A stretch of 64,000 nucleotides of DNA from Lindgomyces ingoldianus. Its lineage: Eukaryota; Ascomycota; Dothideomycetes; Pleosporales; Lindgomycetaceae. The notes beneath the pieces were generated by a model that did no database searches, was not told the DNA's origin, and saw nothing but the letters and a program-made list of their open reading frames with translations. Both the position numbers and the translations under genes were made by a program. The stretch covers positions 5,871-69,870 of the forward strand of contig NW_022985172.1 in the NCBI RefSeq assembly GCF_010093535.1. Reading direction: 5' to 3'. Position 1 is the first letter of the stretch; each line of letters starts with the position of its first letter. Below are positions 11,422 to 23,481 of this stretch, piece after piece.

Positions 11422-13490
11422 TCACGCCTCCCTCGCACTACCTCGACTCCCCAACCAAAAGAAAAGATAGCTCACACTACAAACTATAATGCTCATCGCC
11501 ACCCCACCGGCCCACGGTGTCGTCGCATACTGCGCTAAATCGTTATCTGTCTTGAACAACACCAACCACCCTGCACCCATGCCCAAGCCAATCTGGTTTC
11601 TCTTACAATAGCACCTGTCATACACTCCAGTATACTCAAGAAGCGAAGAAAGAACAAGCCAGATTGTATTCAGTACCGCGATCATCTTACCAAGGAGACG
11701 CGTGGACACAGCCAGACCGCACAGAATCGAGTGCGCGGTGTTGCGCTCATAACCTTGTGGACCTGAAGGTTGAAGGCCAGGCGAACTGACTGACGCTCGA
11801 CGAAAATCCATCGATGGAGCTTGACGATGCTCGCGTTGGTAGCGGAGCATTGCCGCGTGTGAGAACAATGCCGAAGCAGCGAGCAACATCCATGCGAGCG
11901 TGGCAGAAGCGCCGTAAAGGATATAACCCGCACTTCGACACCCGATACCTTTCGTTGGCGTGTAGTATGCGATCAGGATGCCAGGTCCAACCGTACCCCA
12001 TTGAACGAACATGGCGACGATGCTAGCAACGAAGATGCGCTTCCACACGTCGGCAGTTATTTCATCCCACTCTGGATACGCCAGAATTTGGCCACGGTTC
12101 AAGTCTAATCCACAGTACTGAGCAGTCGTGTACGAGTCTCCGGCAAGGTTTTCCTCAGGCCTTCGATCGGAATTCCATGGTCTCAAGACAACCTTTTCCT
12201 GTGAAGGTTTGCAAGCCTGCCCTGTTGCAATACCATTCACTGTTTCTGTCAACGCAGACTCAATAGTCCGCGCCAGTTGCCACCAAGTAAAAACCCTAGC
12301 ATAATTGAAGATCGGACCCCCATGCTTCTCATCGCCCATTATATCCGAACCCAGCCAACGAGGAAGTTCGAGATTCGTCACGGGTGGAACTTCGAAAGCA
12401 GCCTCGTTGGTCTGAACACGATGCGGTTGTAATGCGAGACCTGACCGCACCATGATGCCACGCTGCTCGCCTTTTTCCGTGATCGTGGCTTCTGATAGAA
12501 TCGGAGGCTCCTTGGCTCGATATGCGGCATCTGCGCGAAGAGCTTCATCGATGGAGTCCGCGAAATTCTGCGTGCCAACCGTAACCCATCCCCAGATGAC
12601 CGGGATCAACCACAGCCACAGGCTCCCACTACTCAACTGATTCGCTACAACTCGGTCTCCTCGGCTCTCGACGAACTCGCTTGAGACAGTGAACAGCCAT
12701 GCAACTCCCGCAGCTAATATCTGAGCTACCAAGGAAAACGTCACCCCTCTTCTTGTTCTCCGCAGTCTCCTTTGCACACCACGCCACCATCCTTGATTCT
12801 TGGGGCCGACGATCAGACTACTCAACCACCCGCGCTCTTGACTTGCTCGTAATGGGACTTGCTGCGCTTCTTGGAGAAGATATTGGACTGCTTTTATGCG
12901 AACACTGAAATCGCTGTATTTGTCGTGGACTGCGCGTGAAAGGGCGGTTTGATGAAGAGCATGCCATCGCGTACTCAAGCTATATCGATTTAAGATGGTG
13001 AGTGATAGGGAGTATGTGATGAGGGCGGGCGATCCGACGGACATACACAACGACAGGAGATTATCCCACGGGGTACTCGTTTCATATGGAAGTTGGGCTG
13101 TAAGTGCAAGCCAGGGGAGCAGGTAATTGGAAAATGCGCTCGCAAAGGGTTGGAAATCAAAACTCTATCAATCATCAGCATTCACATCACCGACATGTTG
13201 CTTTTCCTCTTGATTTCTTGTTGTTAAATATGGGAAAAGACAAGATAGCATTAGAAAAGATATCACACACTTACATAAGGAACATGTTGCAAATTACAAT
13301 ATTGGTAACAATCCCCTATCGTCATACCCCAAGTCTCATTCGTGAATATTGACATCCGCCTACCTAAGGCATCCACGAGATGAATCAGGCCTCCCGTGAA
13401 GTTTTGGTCTTGTTGCAAGGGTAGTTGCTCGATACAGCGTGCGTTCCAGTTGTCGCGTGGGAGGTTCGCAACAATGGCGTTGACGTCCAT
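11422..13490 (-). CDS. Polytopic membrane protein of a fungal family of unknown function
   Basis: Two exons. Exon 1 (13490-13275) begins with ATG and encodes 72 residues (MDVNAIVANLPRDNWNARCI at the start). The donor GTAAGT begins at 13274. A 110-bp intron ends with TAG at 13165, and exon 2 (13164-11422) continues in phase 0 with SFDFQPFASAFSNYLLPWLA. The product is about 652 residues. The junction region (CNLQHVPY then FSNYLLPWLALTAQLPYET) resembles a widespread fungal membrane family with no assigned function. Hydrophobic segments include ALITYSLSLTIL, FSLVAQILAAGVAWLF, LWLWLIPVIWGWVTVG, FVASIVAMFVQWGTVGPGI, ILYGASATLAWMLLAASAL and a C-terminal GVAMSIIVCSVSYLFFWLG, so at least six TM helices. 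A long hydrophilic loop sits in the middle. No catalytic motif was seen. A transporter or scaffold role would be a guess. Confidence 0.8.
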
Positions 13491-15222
13491 CTTGCGGCTC
13501 GCGATGTCGCCACAGTGATTTACGGTCCGTCCAGATGAAGGGATATGTTCTTGTAGATACGGTCTCCCCTGCGGCTTATGCGGCTCTAGGGGGCCGAGTT
13601 TTATGATGCCAGTTCACAAGAGGACATTGCAACTCCCTCAGGGCCCCTCGCACGCCTAAAAAGCATGCGCGTGTTCACAAAATGGTCCCCTTAGGCGAAG
13701 TTGGTCACCGGCACTGAGGTCATTCGGGCAGCCTCATGCTTTGCAAGCCCCAGGACAGGGGGCATGACTCCAACAGTGTGGCTTGCATTTACGGATCCTA
13801 ATAGGATTTGATTGGTGGATTGCAATGAATGAGGCGGGGATACGAGTTTGGTCAATCTGCTCAGCCTTCGTGTTCCGCATCAGCGTGAACACCAAATTGT
13901 GAGCGTCAGTTGCATTTTAGGGGTTGAAAGCGCGGGGTGTTGGTGATCCGAGGCTTTGAACTGAGAGAGGAGCTGAATCAAACACATAATTTCGCTTCTA
14001 GATGAATTCTAAGGGCTATAGATAATGATATGAACCCATTTTCAAGACGTGTACCATAGTTAAAAAGAGTTAGGCTAGCATCATCCATCGCGCTAACGAA
14101 TCCACACAATGACCCCTTTCTTATCACAGACATTCGCATTGAAACGCACCTAAAAACTGGGATTTTCATCAAATACACCTTCTATTATGTTCTGAACTGC
14201 AAAGACTCCAATCTAGGTCCATTGGAAATACTACACAAGTCCGAGAAGACCTCCTCTTCTAGCCCTTCCGGAGCCACCCGTTTCTTCTCTCCGTATATCT
14301 CCTTGGCCCCTTCCTCTTTGCTCGCATTTGAGGCCCGCAAGCAGAGCCGGAATTATCAGTGCAGTGGGCCCGGTAAAAGCTATCGGCTGATGTCCCATCC
14401 GTATCATCCAGAAACCAGAGACAGGCTATGCGAAATCCATGCCCATTAGGATATACATCCCTTCGGCGACGCTACATCTCTGAGACTTGGTCCTCAATGA
14501 GACTACGTTGAGCGACTTCTCTATCTCGGAATGTAGCAAAGTTCTCTCCTATGCTTTCTTCATTTGTCCTATGACCAGGTTCTTCTTTAGATGGGCCCAA
14601 TCGCCATTCAAAGGCTCGTCTCCACAGGAGTGGGTTTCCCACTCCCTGCGAACCGAGCAACTCCTCCACGGCAACTGCTGTCTCCGTGGTGTTAAGTTTT
14701 TGCGAAACTCTGCGGAAGGGTTCCCGTTCTGGGTCAGATATGGTAGAGACTGGCGGTTCGATGCCGAAATACTGTTGCCCGTATGAAGCCCATATTTTTG
14801 TCAACTTGGCTACGCGCTTCCGCTCCCAGGGACGATCCTGACAATACCTCACCGCCATCCACAGATGTTCTGAGTTTCTTTTAGGTCGGCTGTCTTTCGC
14901 TTCTAACCCCAGACCCAATTGCGGATAGGGCTGGCGTTAGATAATTGTTCTGCTGTGTGCGTTGAACTTCCCTAAGGTATTGACCTTCAGTGTTTTCCAT
15001 TCCGGATACTTTGTCCAGGTATTCTGTGATTTCTAATATCTTGCCACTTTCTGGCATCTCCTCCCCCTAAACAACAGCAATAACTCCAAACTAGATAAAT
15101 CAATATCTTGTCTAGACCCCCGATTGTTGGCCAAACCTTCAACAAATCTCTCATTTGTGCCAGATGAATCGTGGAACCTCGTCGAGGGCGGGAGTTTTGA
15201 TGGAATAGGCTATTGATGCTGC
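13491..15222. other. Gene-poor region
   Basis: No supportable gene. A minus-strand frame at 14472-14918 (148 codons, charged, no motif) and one at 14987-15226 could be downstream exons or debris of the cysteine-rich frame at 15223-15648. No splice pattern joins them convincingly. Confidence 0.35.
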
Positions 15223-15648
15223 TCATTGCTCAGGTCCTTCCATGCTCTGGTACTTCTTGCTGTGCGAGTCAGCGTGATTATTAGGAACGTTTTTCTCTTT
15301 GATCTCTGCCCGATCAGCCGCGAGTCTATCCTCCTCGCCCCAATCAACCCTACAGAGATCCGCCTGTGATGGAGATGGTGGATGGTCATCCATGTACTTG
15401 CTCCACTCTGTGTCAACTCCATAACAAATGCTGCAGTCGCGGACGCCTCCAGCAGAGTCGCACCCCCGCGCACCACCACAATAATCTCGATACTTGCTTT
15501 GGCCTGGCGAGTAGGCACATTTTCGGCAGCCTCTAGACACTGCACTCGAGCATCCCATGCAGTGGTAGCAGTGTTGGCAGTGCGTCGCCCCCTTCACATC
15601 TACACAATCGCACTGACCGCAGTCGTCAAACTTGCAATATGAGTGCAA
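15223..15648 (-). other. Cysteine-rich reading frame, possible exon of an unknown zinc-binding protein
   Basis: This frame lacks an ATG start (its first codon is TTG) and so is likely an internal exon or a relic. About 15 cysteines fall within roughly 100 residues, many as CxC or CxxC pairs (DDCGQCDC, THCQHCYHCMGC, RGCRKC, RDCSIC), followed by an acidic/proline segment. The density suggests metal binding or disulphides. The spacing does not fit RING, ZZ, C2H2 or RBR patterns that I can recall. A further frame just upstream on the same strand (15712-15927) and the debris at 14472-15226 may be part of the same locus. It lies next to the patatin pseudogene and could be another broken gene. Function unknown. 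Confidence 0.3.
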
Positions 15649-16080
15649 GCAATCATGCTTAGGGTTCTGATGAAATGGTTAGTGAACTATTCAGTCCGGG
15701 ATTCCAGTGCCCTACTTCGTGGGTAAGAATGTCGTGCTTGTCTCGTAGTAAAGCCATTCTTGACCAAATAGTATGTTGTATCTTGAGAGGAATATGTCGG
15801 CCACTTCTATGTTCTCTAGAGGGTATGAAGTAGGCAGCGTAGGCAAGATACTTCTATTTCTTTGAGTTGTTACCTGAAGTGTAGGAGTTTCAGGCAAATC
15901 GTCTAACTTGCCACGTGTGAGGCGCACGCTGTGGCGGGTCAGGGCCAGAATGACAGGAAGCTGACATAAGCGGCTGGCCCCTGGACGCCTAATTAGCCCT
16001 TGGCAACGCAGAGCCCTAGCAATAACCTAAAAACTACCTAAAACTCTATACCACTGCTGTAAACGGCTAGCACAGAAGCC

Positions 16081-16192
16081 TCACGTGCTGGACAGTGTAC
16101 AGAGTGTAGGCCCTATACGTATGTACGGCTCAAATCACCTTGTACGGACCGTATGTACGGTTAGGAGTACTAACTGTTGGGAACACTGGGTT
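16081..16192. repeat. Palindrome-rich remnant similar to the hAT-like element end
   Basis: It contains TTGTACGGACCGTATGTACGG, closely matching TTGTACGGACCGTAGTACGG near the right end of the hAT-like element at 41687-42326. It is followed by GTTGGGAACACTGG, which resembles that element's terminal GTTGGAAGCCCTG. The opposite end was not found, so this is a partial or degraded relative. Confidence 0.4.
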
Positions 16193-16365
16193 GATTCGGA
16201 CGAAATTAAGCCCGGGATAGCAGTTGGGTAAAGATTAATGTATCTATCCCAAGAAACTTGGTCTGCGTCGTGAGGAACATAACCACTGCGTTTCCAAGTG
16301 TTCGGAAGCCTTTGCGGCATCGTCAGTTTCAGAGGTGCTATTAGATGGACTGGTTCTGCCATAGC

Positions 16366-19300
16366 CTAGTGAAGTATGAGGTCAGGCAATTCACTTTGAA
16401 GACACAAGTGCATAGCTCGGCATTCGGCTTCCACTATCGAAATTATGCTGGGTTGTGATGTACTGTTGCTCCTGGAAAGGGCCTGAGGTGCGGATCGGTA
16501 GCGGGCTTGAAAAGGAAGACATTTGCCATTGTCGCCCTTGCACCTCACATAATCAGTATGAAGATTTCGATAGCAAGCGGCGCCTTTTACACTTCCAAGG
16601 CTTTAAGTCCAGCTAAATCGTTAGTCACAGGGTAAAGACTGTAGTTAAGGGTCTGTGTTGCACGGATGGATCAGCGAAGCCCTTATCACTATAAATAGCC
16701 ACTTACCTTTGGTAGTATGTTTACAGCGAGAATTAGAGAAGACGGCATTCCTTCCCTTGGCCGACGGTGCTAGAACCACGAGTTTGGTGCTTTGATCTAC
16801 AGGGTGGTTGGTCCAAGAGGATAGGAGGATGCGTTCGTGGGAGGAAAAGAGCCCCTTCAAGCAAGTATATAGGGTTTTGACAGATACTTCGAATGGTAAA
16901 TTCTCCATTGTTGGAGAGATATACTTAGTAGTTTCCGCAAATCCTCTTGAGCAAGTATTTTTTCGTAGAGAGAACGCCGGTTTTCCGAACAAGTGCGCAG
17001 AGGCCATCCTCGGGAGACAGTGCGAAGGGAAAGTGCACCTCCGGTGCTGTCATATTACTTTCAGTGATCTAGGCGGTTCGAAGAAGAGAAGACTCACCCT
17101 TGTCCAAGGATCATATCAAAGAGACGCTGAATAGGCAGTTTTCCAAGAAACTCCATTTTCAAGAGGTTCAAAATCTCGGCTTGGATAAGGTTTCGGATAC
17201 CGCCGCTACATCAAATTAGCAGACGGAATAATTGTAGGGACCACGGGAGCAATGCTGCTCAAGCACAAGAACACGAACCCCAGGAGCTTCCGGTTTCAGT
17301 TAAATCGAGTGCGGCTGACACCTTCTGAAAGAATTGGTTTCCAACGGACATTCCAGAACCTCAACCTGCGTCCTGCCTCGATCTCGGCCATAGGCTAAGA
17401 TGCAATGCCTATATAGCACGAGCCCGCACGGTGACAGAACCTCTGGTGTCTTTAGAAGACACCAGATGCAGAATGACGTATAGCGCAGCCCCACTGGATC
17501 CTTGTTTTACCCGAGGCGTGGTGGGCTGCAAGCACATGGTCGCGATGTACTGTCGAAGCTACATCTAGAAGCATCAGACCCGACTAGGTAAAAAGTGATA
17601 ACTTTCCGGTCAGGCTGTATAATTGGATGTAGACTCAATTCGGCACTTCTCCCCAGTTCCTCCCAAAAGAGAAGCTTGAAAGGTATGCACCTCGTGCGAA
17701 TACCCTTCCGTTCTAGAGCCGATGGCCTTTTGCTACGTGACCATTGTGGACATTCACACACCGTAAGAGGGTGGATGTGAGGGGAAAATTTGTTGAAACT
17801 GCATACTGTTTAGATGGGGATTGCAGATGCGGCGGAACCCTGTCACGCACAAAGTACAAGGCCAGTGTCGATCGCAGAATACTTTCAGGACGGAGTCTAT
17901 CTGTGGTATCTTTGCCTAGTTAGTAGATATTAATTTTATTGTTCGGTATTATCAATCAACCCAATCTTGAAGATTATTTCGAGTGGTGTCTAGCACGATG
18001 CTTGAAGCAATAAGAAGACTCACCTTCTCGAAGATTGCCGAGGCTATTGGTCTTGGAGGTTGTTGCACCATAAGAATAGCTAGTGAAAATATACCCTCCG
18101 CAAATGTTGTCGATAGATGGGAGTTCAAGTATGAAGGTCGAATACAGTCCAAAGGCAGTTCAATGGTTGCACAGAAATGATCAAGAGCATAATTAAGATA
18201 CTCCTGGAACTCAAATATATCAAGAGACATTCATAAATTAGTTTTCTGATCCTCTCAGACGGAACATACGTGCTTTATTTCGTTATAGAGTTTCTGCGCT
18301 TGTGGGCAGCCGCACTACCTAGCCAATAGGAGAAGATCAGCCAAATCGCCTTCGCAAAAAGGCAGTTATGCAACGTCTTAGGCAAAAAACACACTCACCC
18401 TTATGGAACTGTAGTAGCACAACATGAGACTCTCCAATGTGTTAATGGATTTGTCACGCTTCCTCCAAACCACTGCATGCCGAGCGAATTCAACATTTCC
18501 ATCTATTGTGTTTGCCAATGAATCGAAGAGAAGACTGGTAAAAGTATTCACATCCCAGAGACAGGAATCAAAGCTGCTTTTGGCTTCTTTCGGCCCAATT
18601 ATCAATTCTAGCGCAAGGAAGGATGGGTTGATTTTGTGTCTTCTCGATCCCCACTGACCCCCACTCCAGGAGCCTTTCAAAACACCTTCGATCGCTCAGG
18701 CTCAGAATCTTACCATTTTTTGTCACCCAAAACAGTGAGTGGCATACCTAGAATTGCGATATACAAAGATCGCAACATCTGAGAACGGGAACAAAATTCA
18801 AGGGTACAGTTGTCTAGCAGTGAACTGTCTTGTGTGCTTCAATTTAGACTTCATCCAAATTATCTCGCGTTCCGTACATTGATGGCCATCCAAAAGGCAT
18901 GTTGTAGTCAAGGGTTTAGAGGTTGTCTGTCTTCCCTTAACGCTTTTTCCGTGGCGTCGTTGTTAATGGTTCTCCTTCGTCAGCGTCTAAGCCTTCACAA
19001 TCAGCATAGAGAATGCAGTGGCGTGATTGTATGGTAAAGGGATCGACGTAGAGATGGATGGCTTCAGAGGTTGGGAGGTCCTGACCTAAAGTTCCTAGAA
19101 CGGAAGTAATCGTACTATTCCCGGCACCAGTTTGCCCAACAAAAGGAAACGAGGCTTGGAATTGGGTTGCTGTTCGGCCCGCTCTAACGACAATTCTCAA
19201 AAATATTCTGCTGCTTCGATGGTTTCCCATATCCTGAATGAACGTCGTCTGAGTATCTCCCATAGACTGTTAATATTGACGGCTGGCCATCTTCCACGTC

Positions 19301-19965
19301 TTGGTCAGTTCCTTGGAGTGGCAGAGGAATAATCTAGTCTTTTTATTGTAGCAGGAAGGGTGGGTAACATATGGCTTTCGAGCACCCTATCATTATGCGT
19401 CGTGGAGAGCAACTTGTCAATGCAACCTGCCAACAGTAAATCCGTTTTCTCATGAGGTACCTTCCCGGGTGCCAGCCGTTTCTTCTTATGAACAAGTTGT
19501 CGGTCCCAGCATTTTCCGCACAAGGTGCACTGACAGACATTGTAAAGGAACAACTGTCGGAGGCGTTCCCCGCAACCATCGCAGCCCTCACAGTTCGGTG
19601 TCTCATCGTCATTAATGTCGTGATTTCTGTGCCTTCTATTTCTTCATTCTGTGGTATTTCGTTCTCCCCGGTAGGTCTGGACGAGCATGTGATAATCTCA
19701 TAGCCATGCATAGTGGGGGTAAGTCAATATAATGAGCATAGTACTGTAGGGCATTCGTTGTTTATTCTCGCTTGAGACTTACCCACCTGCGAGACAGATA
19801 CACATCCGTCATTTTCCACTATTTAGAGGAGTGCTTATCAGTCGACGATGATCGCGTTAGGGCAGCTAAATACCTGCAATCGCCACATACTTCGCACTGG
19901 GCTCCGGGCAGGAAATCACGCAGAAATGAGACCTTCTTCTTCCAATTAAAACTGTGGACCTGCAT
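16366..19965 (-). pseudogene. Decayed patatin-like phospholipase with N-terminal zinc-binding and P-loop GTPase-like regions
   Basis: Read on the minus strand. A possible start at 19965 leads into a CxxC segment (AQCEVCGDC). A second Cys-rich patch near 19600-19500 (CEGCDGCGE, VCQCTLCGKCW) is followed by RLAPGKVPHEKTD. A P-loop region near 19140 reads SFPFVGQTGAGNST, and ILYADCEGLDADEGEP lies near 18980. The patatin part begins near 17156 with FLGKLPIQRLFDMILG. After a 51-bp intron (17047-17097) it continues TGGALSL, then STKLVVLAPSAKGRNAVFS (near 16740) and VEAECRAMHLCLQSELPDLI (near 16400). Patatins hydrolyse acyl lipids with a Ser-Asp dyad. Here the GxSxG motif reads GQGTG (Ser to Gly), the Walker A lysine is Asn (codon 19117-19119), the expected Asp-Gly motif falls at a frameshift (near 16440), and a TAG (16366-16368) interrupts the tail. 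Several further frame changes are needed. Family assignment is good; a sequencing-error explanation is unlikely given the number of lesions. Confidence 0.7.
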
Positions 19966-22917
19966 TAAGTCTCAATCTTTTGACTGGACACCTCATCTAA
20001 TTATTTATTTTTTTCAGCGAGATGTACATCTTACCATCGTCAGAACTATTCTCTGAACCCATACGAGCGACGAGAAATCTTTTTTTTAAAAGTTCTTTCT
20101 ATTTACGTTCTCTTCGCTTCCAGAGAGAGGCTTAGCAGATTAAATATATGCTCATTATCTTCTAGAATACGTGCTCGCAAGCGAAAGCAAGGCTCTCCTT
20201 GCCTAGTCGCCTACCTAGTTAGTCACCATGACAGGCCTTACCGGATCGTAGTATTCAACCTCTAAAATCGGTGTATAGGGCTCTTCTAATGATACTTCAT
20301 GCTCTGGTCCGGTTGCTAATGTAGCCTTGCAGGAGACACGACTTATTGAAGAAATGATGTATTGTGGACTGAGGATCAGAGGAGCTACTTTACGATTTAT
20401 ATAAGGCGAGACTCCAAGTCTAAGGTTGTTTAAGCAGCCCATCGTAGAGCTCTCCGGCTTACAGCTACGTTGAAGCAACCATCTCTAGGACTTCTACGTA
20501 CCGGAGAAGCTAGGCTTCTGGCTTCATTTCGGCCCAGAAAATTAGTTGTGCGTGACGAATATTTTGCTTCAGTAACTTTCTTGCCTCACTTCTTAGCTTC
20601 ATAGAGTTCAATCTCGAGGCCAAGTAATGTAAGTATTTTCCGATTTGTGTAGTAATCTGCAGAATGACACTGAAGAGGCAAACGGCAGTGCTAGTTGACG
20701 AACTAGTGACTAGTTTGCCCTAGCTATCTGTTCCTTCATATGATAATATTAGGGCGGACTCGGTCTGACGACTCACCTGATTAATAGTCAAACCTCATCA
20801 GAGTGAGTGGAAATCCAGTCTAACCTAATCTGGACTTCACCCAGACCTGCTGAATAGCGACAATGTAGTCCTATTCGAGCGGGCGAGCACTCAGAAACAT
20901 CGGAATATTGATATCCAGCAGCTCCCCAGAGTCCCCGAACCAGACTTGCCAACAAGCAAGTCAAGTTTACTGTCAGGGAGAAGTGTTGTGCCCATTTAGG
21001 ACGCATTAAACCTATACAGGAAGGTCGCTAACCCAAGTAGGTAATCAATCAAGTCAAGTTGGACTTTAGAAACGCTACAAACTTGCTTGTTTACAAGTTT
21101 GCCCTTAACAAAGGATAGCCACTCAGCTCGGAGCGCTCCCGGAGCTCTCGTGAAAGCCCAGTCAACTCTCTTACCCCTCCCAGGACTCTTACCAACACCA
21201 TGCTAAGCTTAGTGAATAGAGACATTAAAAGCGATTGACTCACACGGACGACTTATATCGTATCCCATCCCGTAACGCGAAATACTTCGTAACACACACT
21301 CAACCAACATTCATCAACTCTTAATTGCCTCGAACTCTATAAACATAGCTCTAATCGGTGGAGCTAGAGATGAACGAAAAGTTAGAACTAAAACTTAACT
21401 AAATTTCTATATTATAAAAGCCACTAGGCCACACACTCTACGGCCTTAATAGAAGCTAATAGGCATATATTATAGCTTAATTCTCAATTTCTACCATCGA
21501 TTATTAGGTAGTTTTTAAGATATGAAAATGTGAAACTTCGGTTTCTAGGTGTATTTTAAGGAGCGTGGTTCCCCTGTTCAATATGTTACTTTGATGGCCG
21601 GGGTTCCTAATGAGTTGTAAGTTTTGCCGCTGCTTTCAAATTATAGCGCCAATACATCGAACTTTCATAAATCCATTTAAGTGAGCATATACGAGACCGT
21701 GGTTCTTTAGAAAGTTTATCCATGTCTAACTAACTCTAGCAATGTGAGTCGAGTATTTCAAGATATAAAGGACCTGAAAATGTTATACCTAAACTTATGC
21801 CATACTCGCCCTCTATTTTATTACTCTATGCGCATCATGGTAGAGGATCAACAGACCATGAGTTATATACGCCAACTACAACCTCATTTCCGTAATCTGG
21901 AGGGCAAAATCTGCAAGGCTAACATAAGCGTTTACAAAGTCCTCAATAGAGCATGAACGTAAGAAGAAGGTGAGATCAGCACGCGGCCAAGTGCTCCAGA
22001 CAGCTTCTTTTTTTGCTTCAGTTTGGTGCCTTAGAGGTTGATCTTACGTTGGAGATTGATGATATCTTGAACGCTTGGGATTGGTGCTTGGCGACGATGT
22101 ATCGATAGTAGGAGTGGGAATTTTTTTTTTTGGTTGACTAGGCTTGCCTGGGTTGAAACTTGGGGGAGGGTTAAATGTGGAGCCCATACTGGTGGCTCTT
22201 CTCTCTCGATTGCCGCTTCCAACTTCGTGCCTTCTATTTCGACCAGTAGGCTTGGAAAAATCTAACCATGGGCAAGTAGGACATTCTAAGGAATTTTCTC
22301 ACGTGTGTGGGCGCTTTTCGTAGATGAGGCATAAAACGATAGACTTTTTGCGCGAGGGAGTTGTACTCAATGCCTTATGCGGTAACTTAGAGGGCCACAA
22401 AAACTTCTTGCAATAAGGTGGATACAGGTGTCACGTGTTATTTGGCTTGCGGCCTTGGAACCAGTACGATTTTGTGTGAGTCTTTCGACTTCGATAGAGT
22501 ACGCTTTCATCGTAGTGTTCCAGCTTGGAAAATGGAATACGAAGCCTGAACACTAGGCTGGGATTGCCTGCAATGGTGAGTTAAAGTCAACACTGGGTGG
22601 TAGATCCGATCTAGTGGAGGAAACGACATTTCAGATTCTCATAATTAATGATGCAGTTGCGCTATCCTCTTTTGTAGGTGTACACCTCTCACTATATTTA
22701 GTCGCCTCTAAACAGCACTGCCCTCAATACTTTTTGCACTACGACTTCATTCACGACTCTACTTTCAGAACGATTGTCATTTGTCTCCCCGCCCTCCTTA
22801 CCTCATGTCTCCGCCAGCCCCATTCTGCTTTGGGATTTTAAGCCGTGCCCCATGGCTGCCAATATTAGTCCGAACCAGACGTTGTGTTCCCCACAAGAAT
22901 CAATACTGTAGCCCAAA
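19966..22917. other. AT-rich gene-poor region
   Basis: No gene supported. Frames at minus 20215-20478, plus 21744-21956 and minus 22031-22222 have no recognisable motif. A small inverted repeat (AACTAGT-G-ACTAGTT) lies at 20701-20715. Base composition is more AT-rich than in the flanking genes, as expected for old transposon debris, but no terminal repeats were found. Confidence 0.4.
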
Positions 22918-23481
22918 TCACGAAAGCCTCTCAATAACCTCTTCCGTGGTAATTACATCCCCATACCCAAAAGCCCAAGCCTTCAGTCCCCGCTCATGCT
23001 GTTCCTTCTCCTTACTTCCCGTGGCATCGCTGACCATCCAAGTCTCGAATCCCCGATTGAACGCACCCCTGCCCGTGGTATCGCAACAACAATCCGTCAT
23101 CACGCCTGTAATAACAACTCTACCAACGGCCCGTTTCTTCAGCTCTTTTTCGAGCCCCGTATTGATAAAGCTGTCGTACGTATTCTTCGCAATGACCGGG
23201 GTATCTCCAGTCACAAGGTCTGCAATGGCAGGAATGAGTTCCCACTTTGGAGTCGAGCTATGTATGGAGCCATCGACGCCCCATTTCCTAACGACTTGGT
23301 TGGTGATGGGGGGAGTGAAGTCGGCGGGCGGATGTCCGTGCTGGGTTAGGATTTGCGGGAGGTTTTGTTGGGTGAAGAACTTCGACAGCTTGAGGATATT
23401 TGGAAGGGCAGTGGTAGTCATGGGGAGAAAGCAGTTCTGCATGTCGATAATGAGGAGTGCGGTTTTAGTTGATGCGGCCAT
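22918..23481 (-). CDS. Isochorismatase-like cysteine hydrolase
   Basis: Single exon of 187 residues starting at the ATG at 23481 (MAASTKTALLIIDMQNCFLP); an in-frame extension upstream has no ATG. The cysteine-hydrolase triad is visible: Asp13 in LLIIDMQNCF, Lys99 in VIAKNTYDSF, and the nucleophile Cys (probably 132) in VMTDCCCDTTGRGAF, where three cysteines stand in a row. The cis-peptide region ITGVMTD is also typical. The length fits the family. Members include nicotinamidases, isochorismatases and N-carbamoylsarcosine amidases. The true substrate cannot be read from the sequence, and no neighbour suggests a pathway. Probably cytosolic: no signal peptide. Confidence 0.92.
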   Translation of the reverse strand: MAASTKTALLIIDMQNCFLPMTTTALPNILKLSKFFTQQNLPQILTQHGHPPADFTPPITNQVVRKWGVDGSIHSSTPKWELIPAIADLVTGDTPVIAKNTYDSFINTGLEKELKKRAVGRVVITGVMTDCCCDTTGRGAFNRGFETWMVSDATGSKEKEQHERGLKAWAFGYGDVITTEEVIERLS

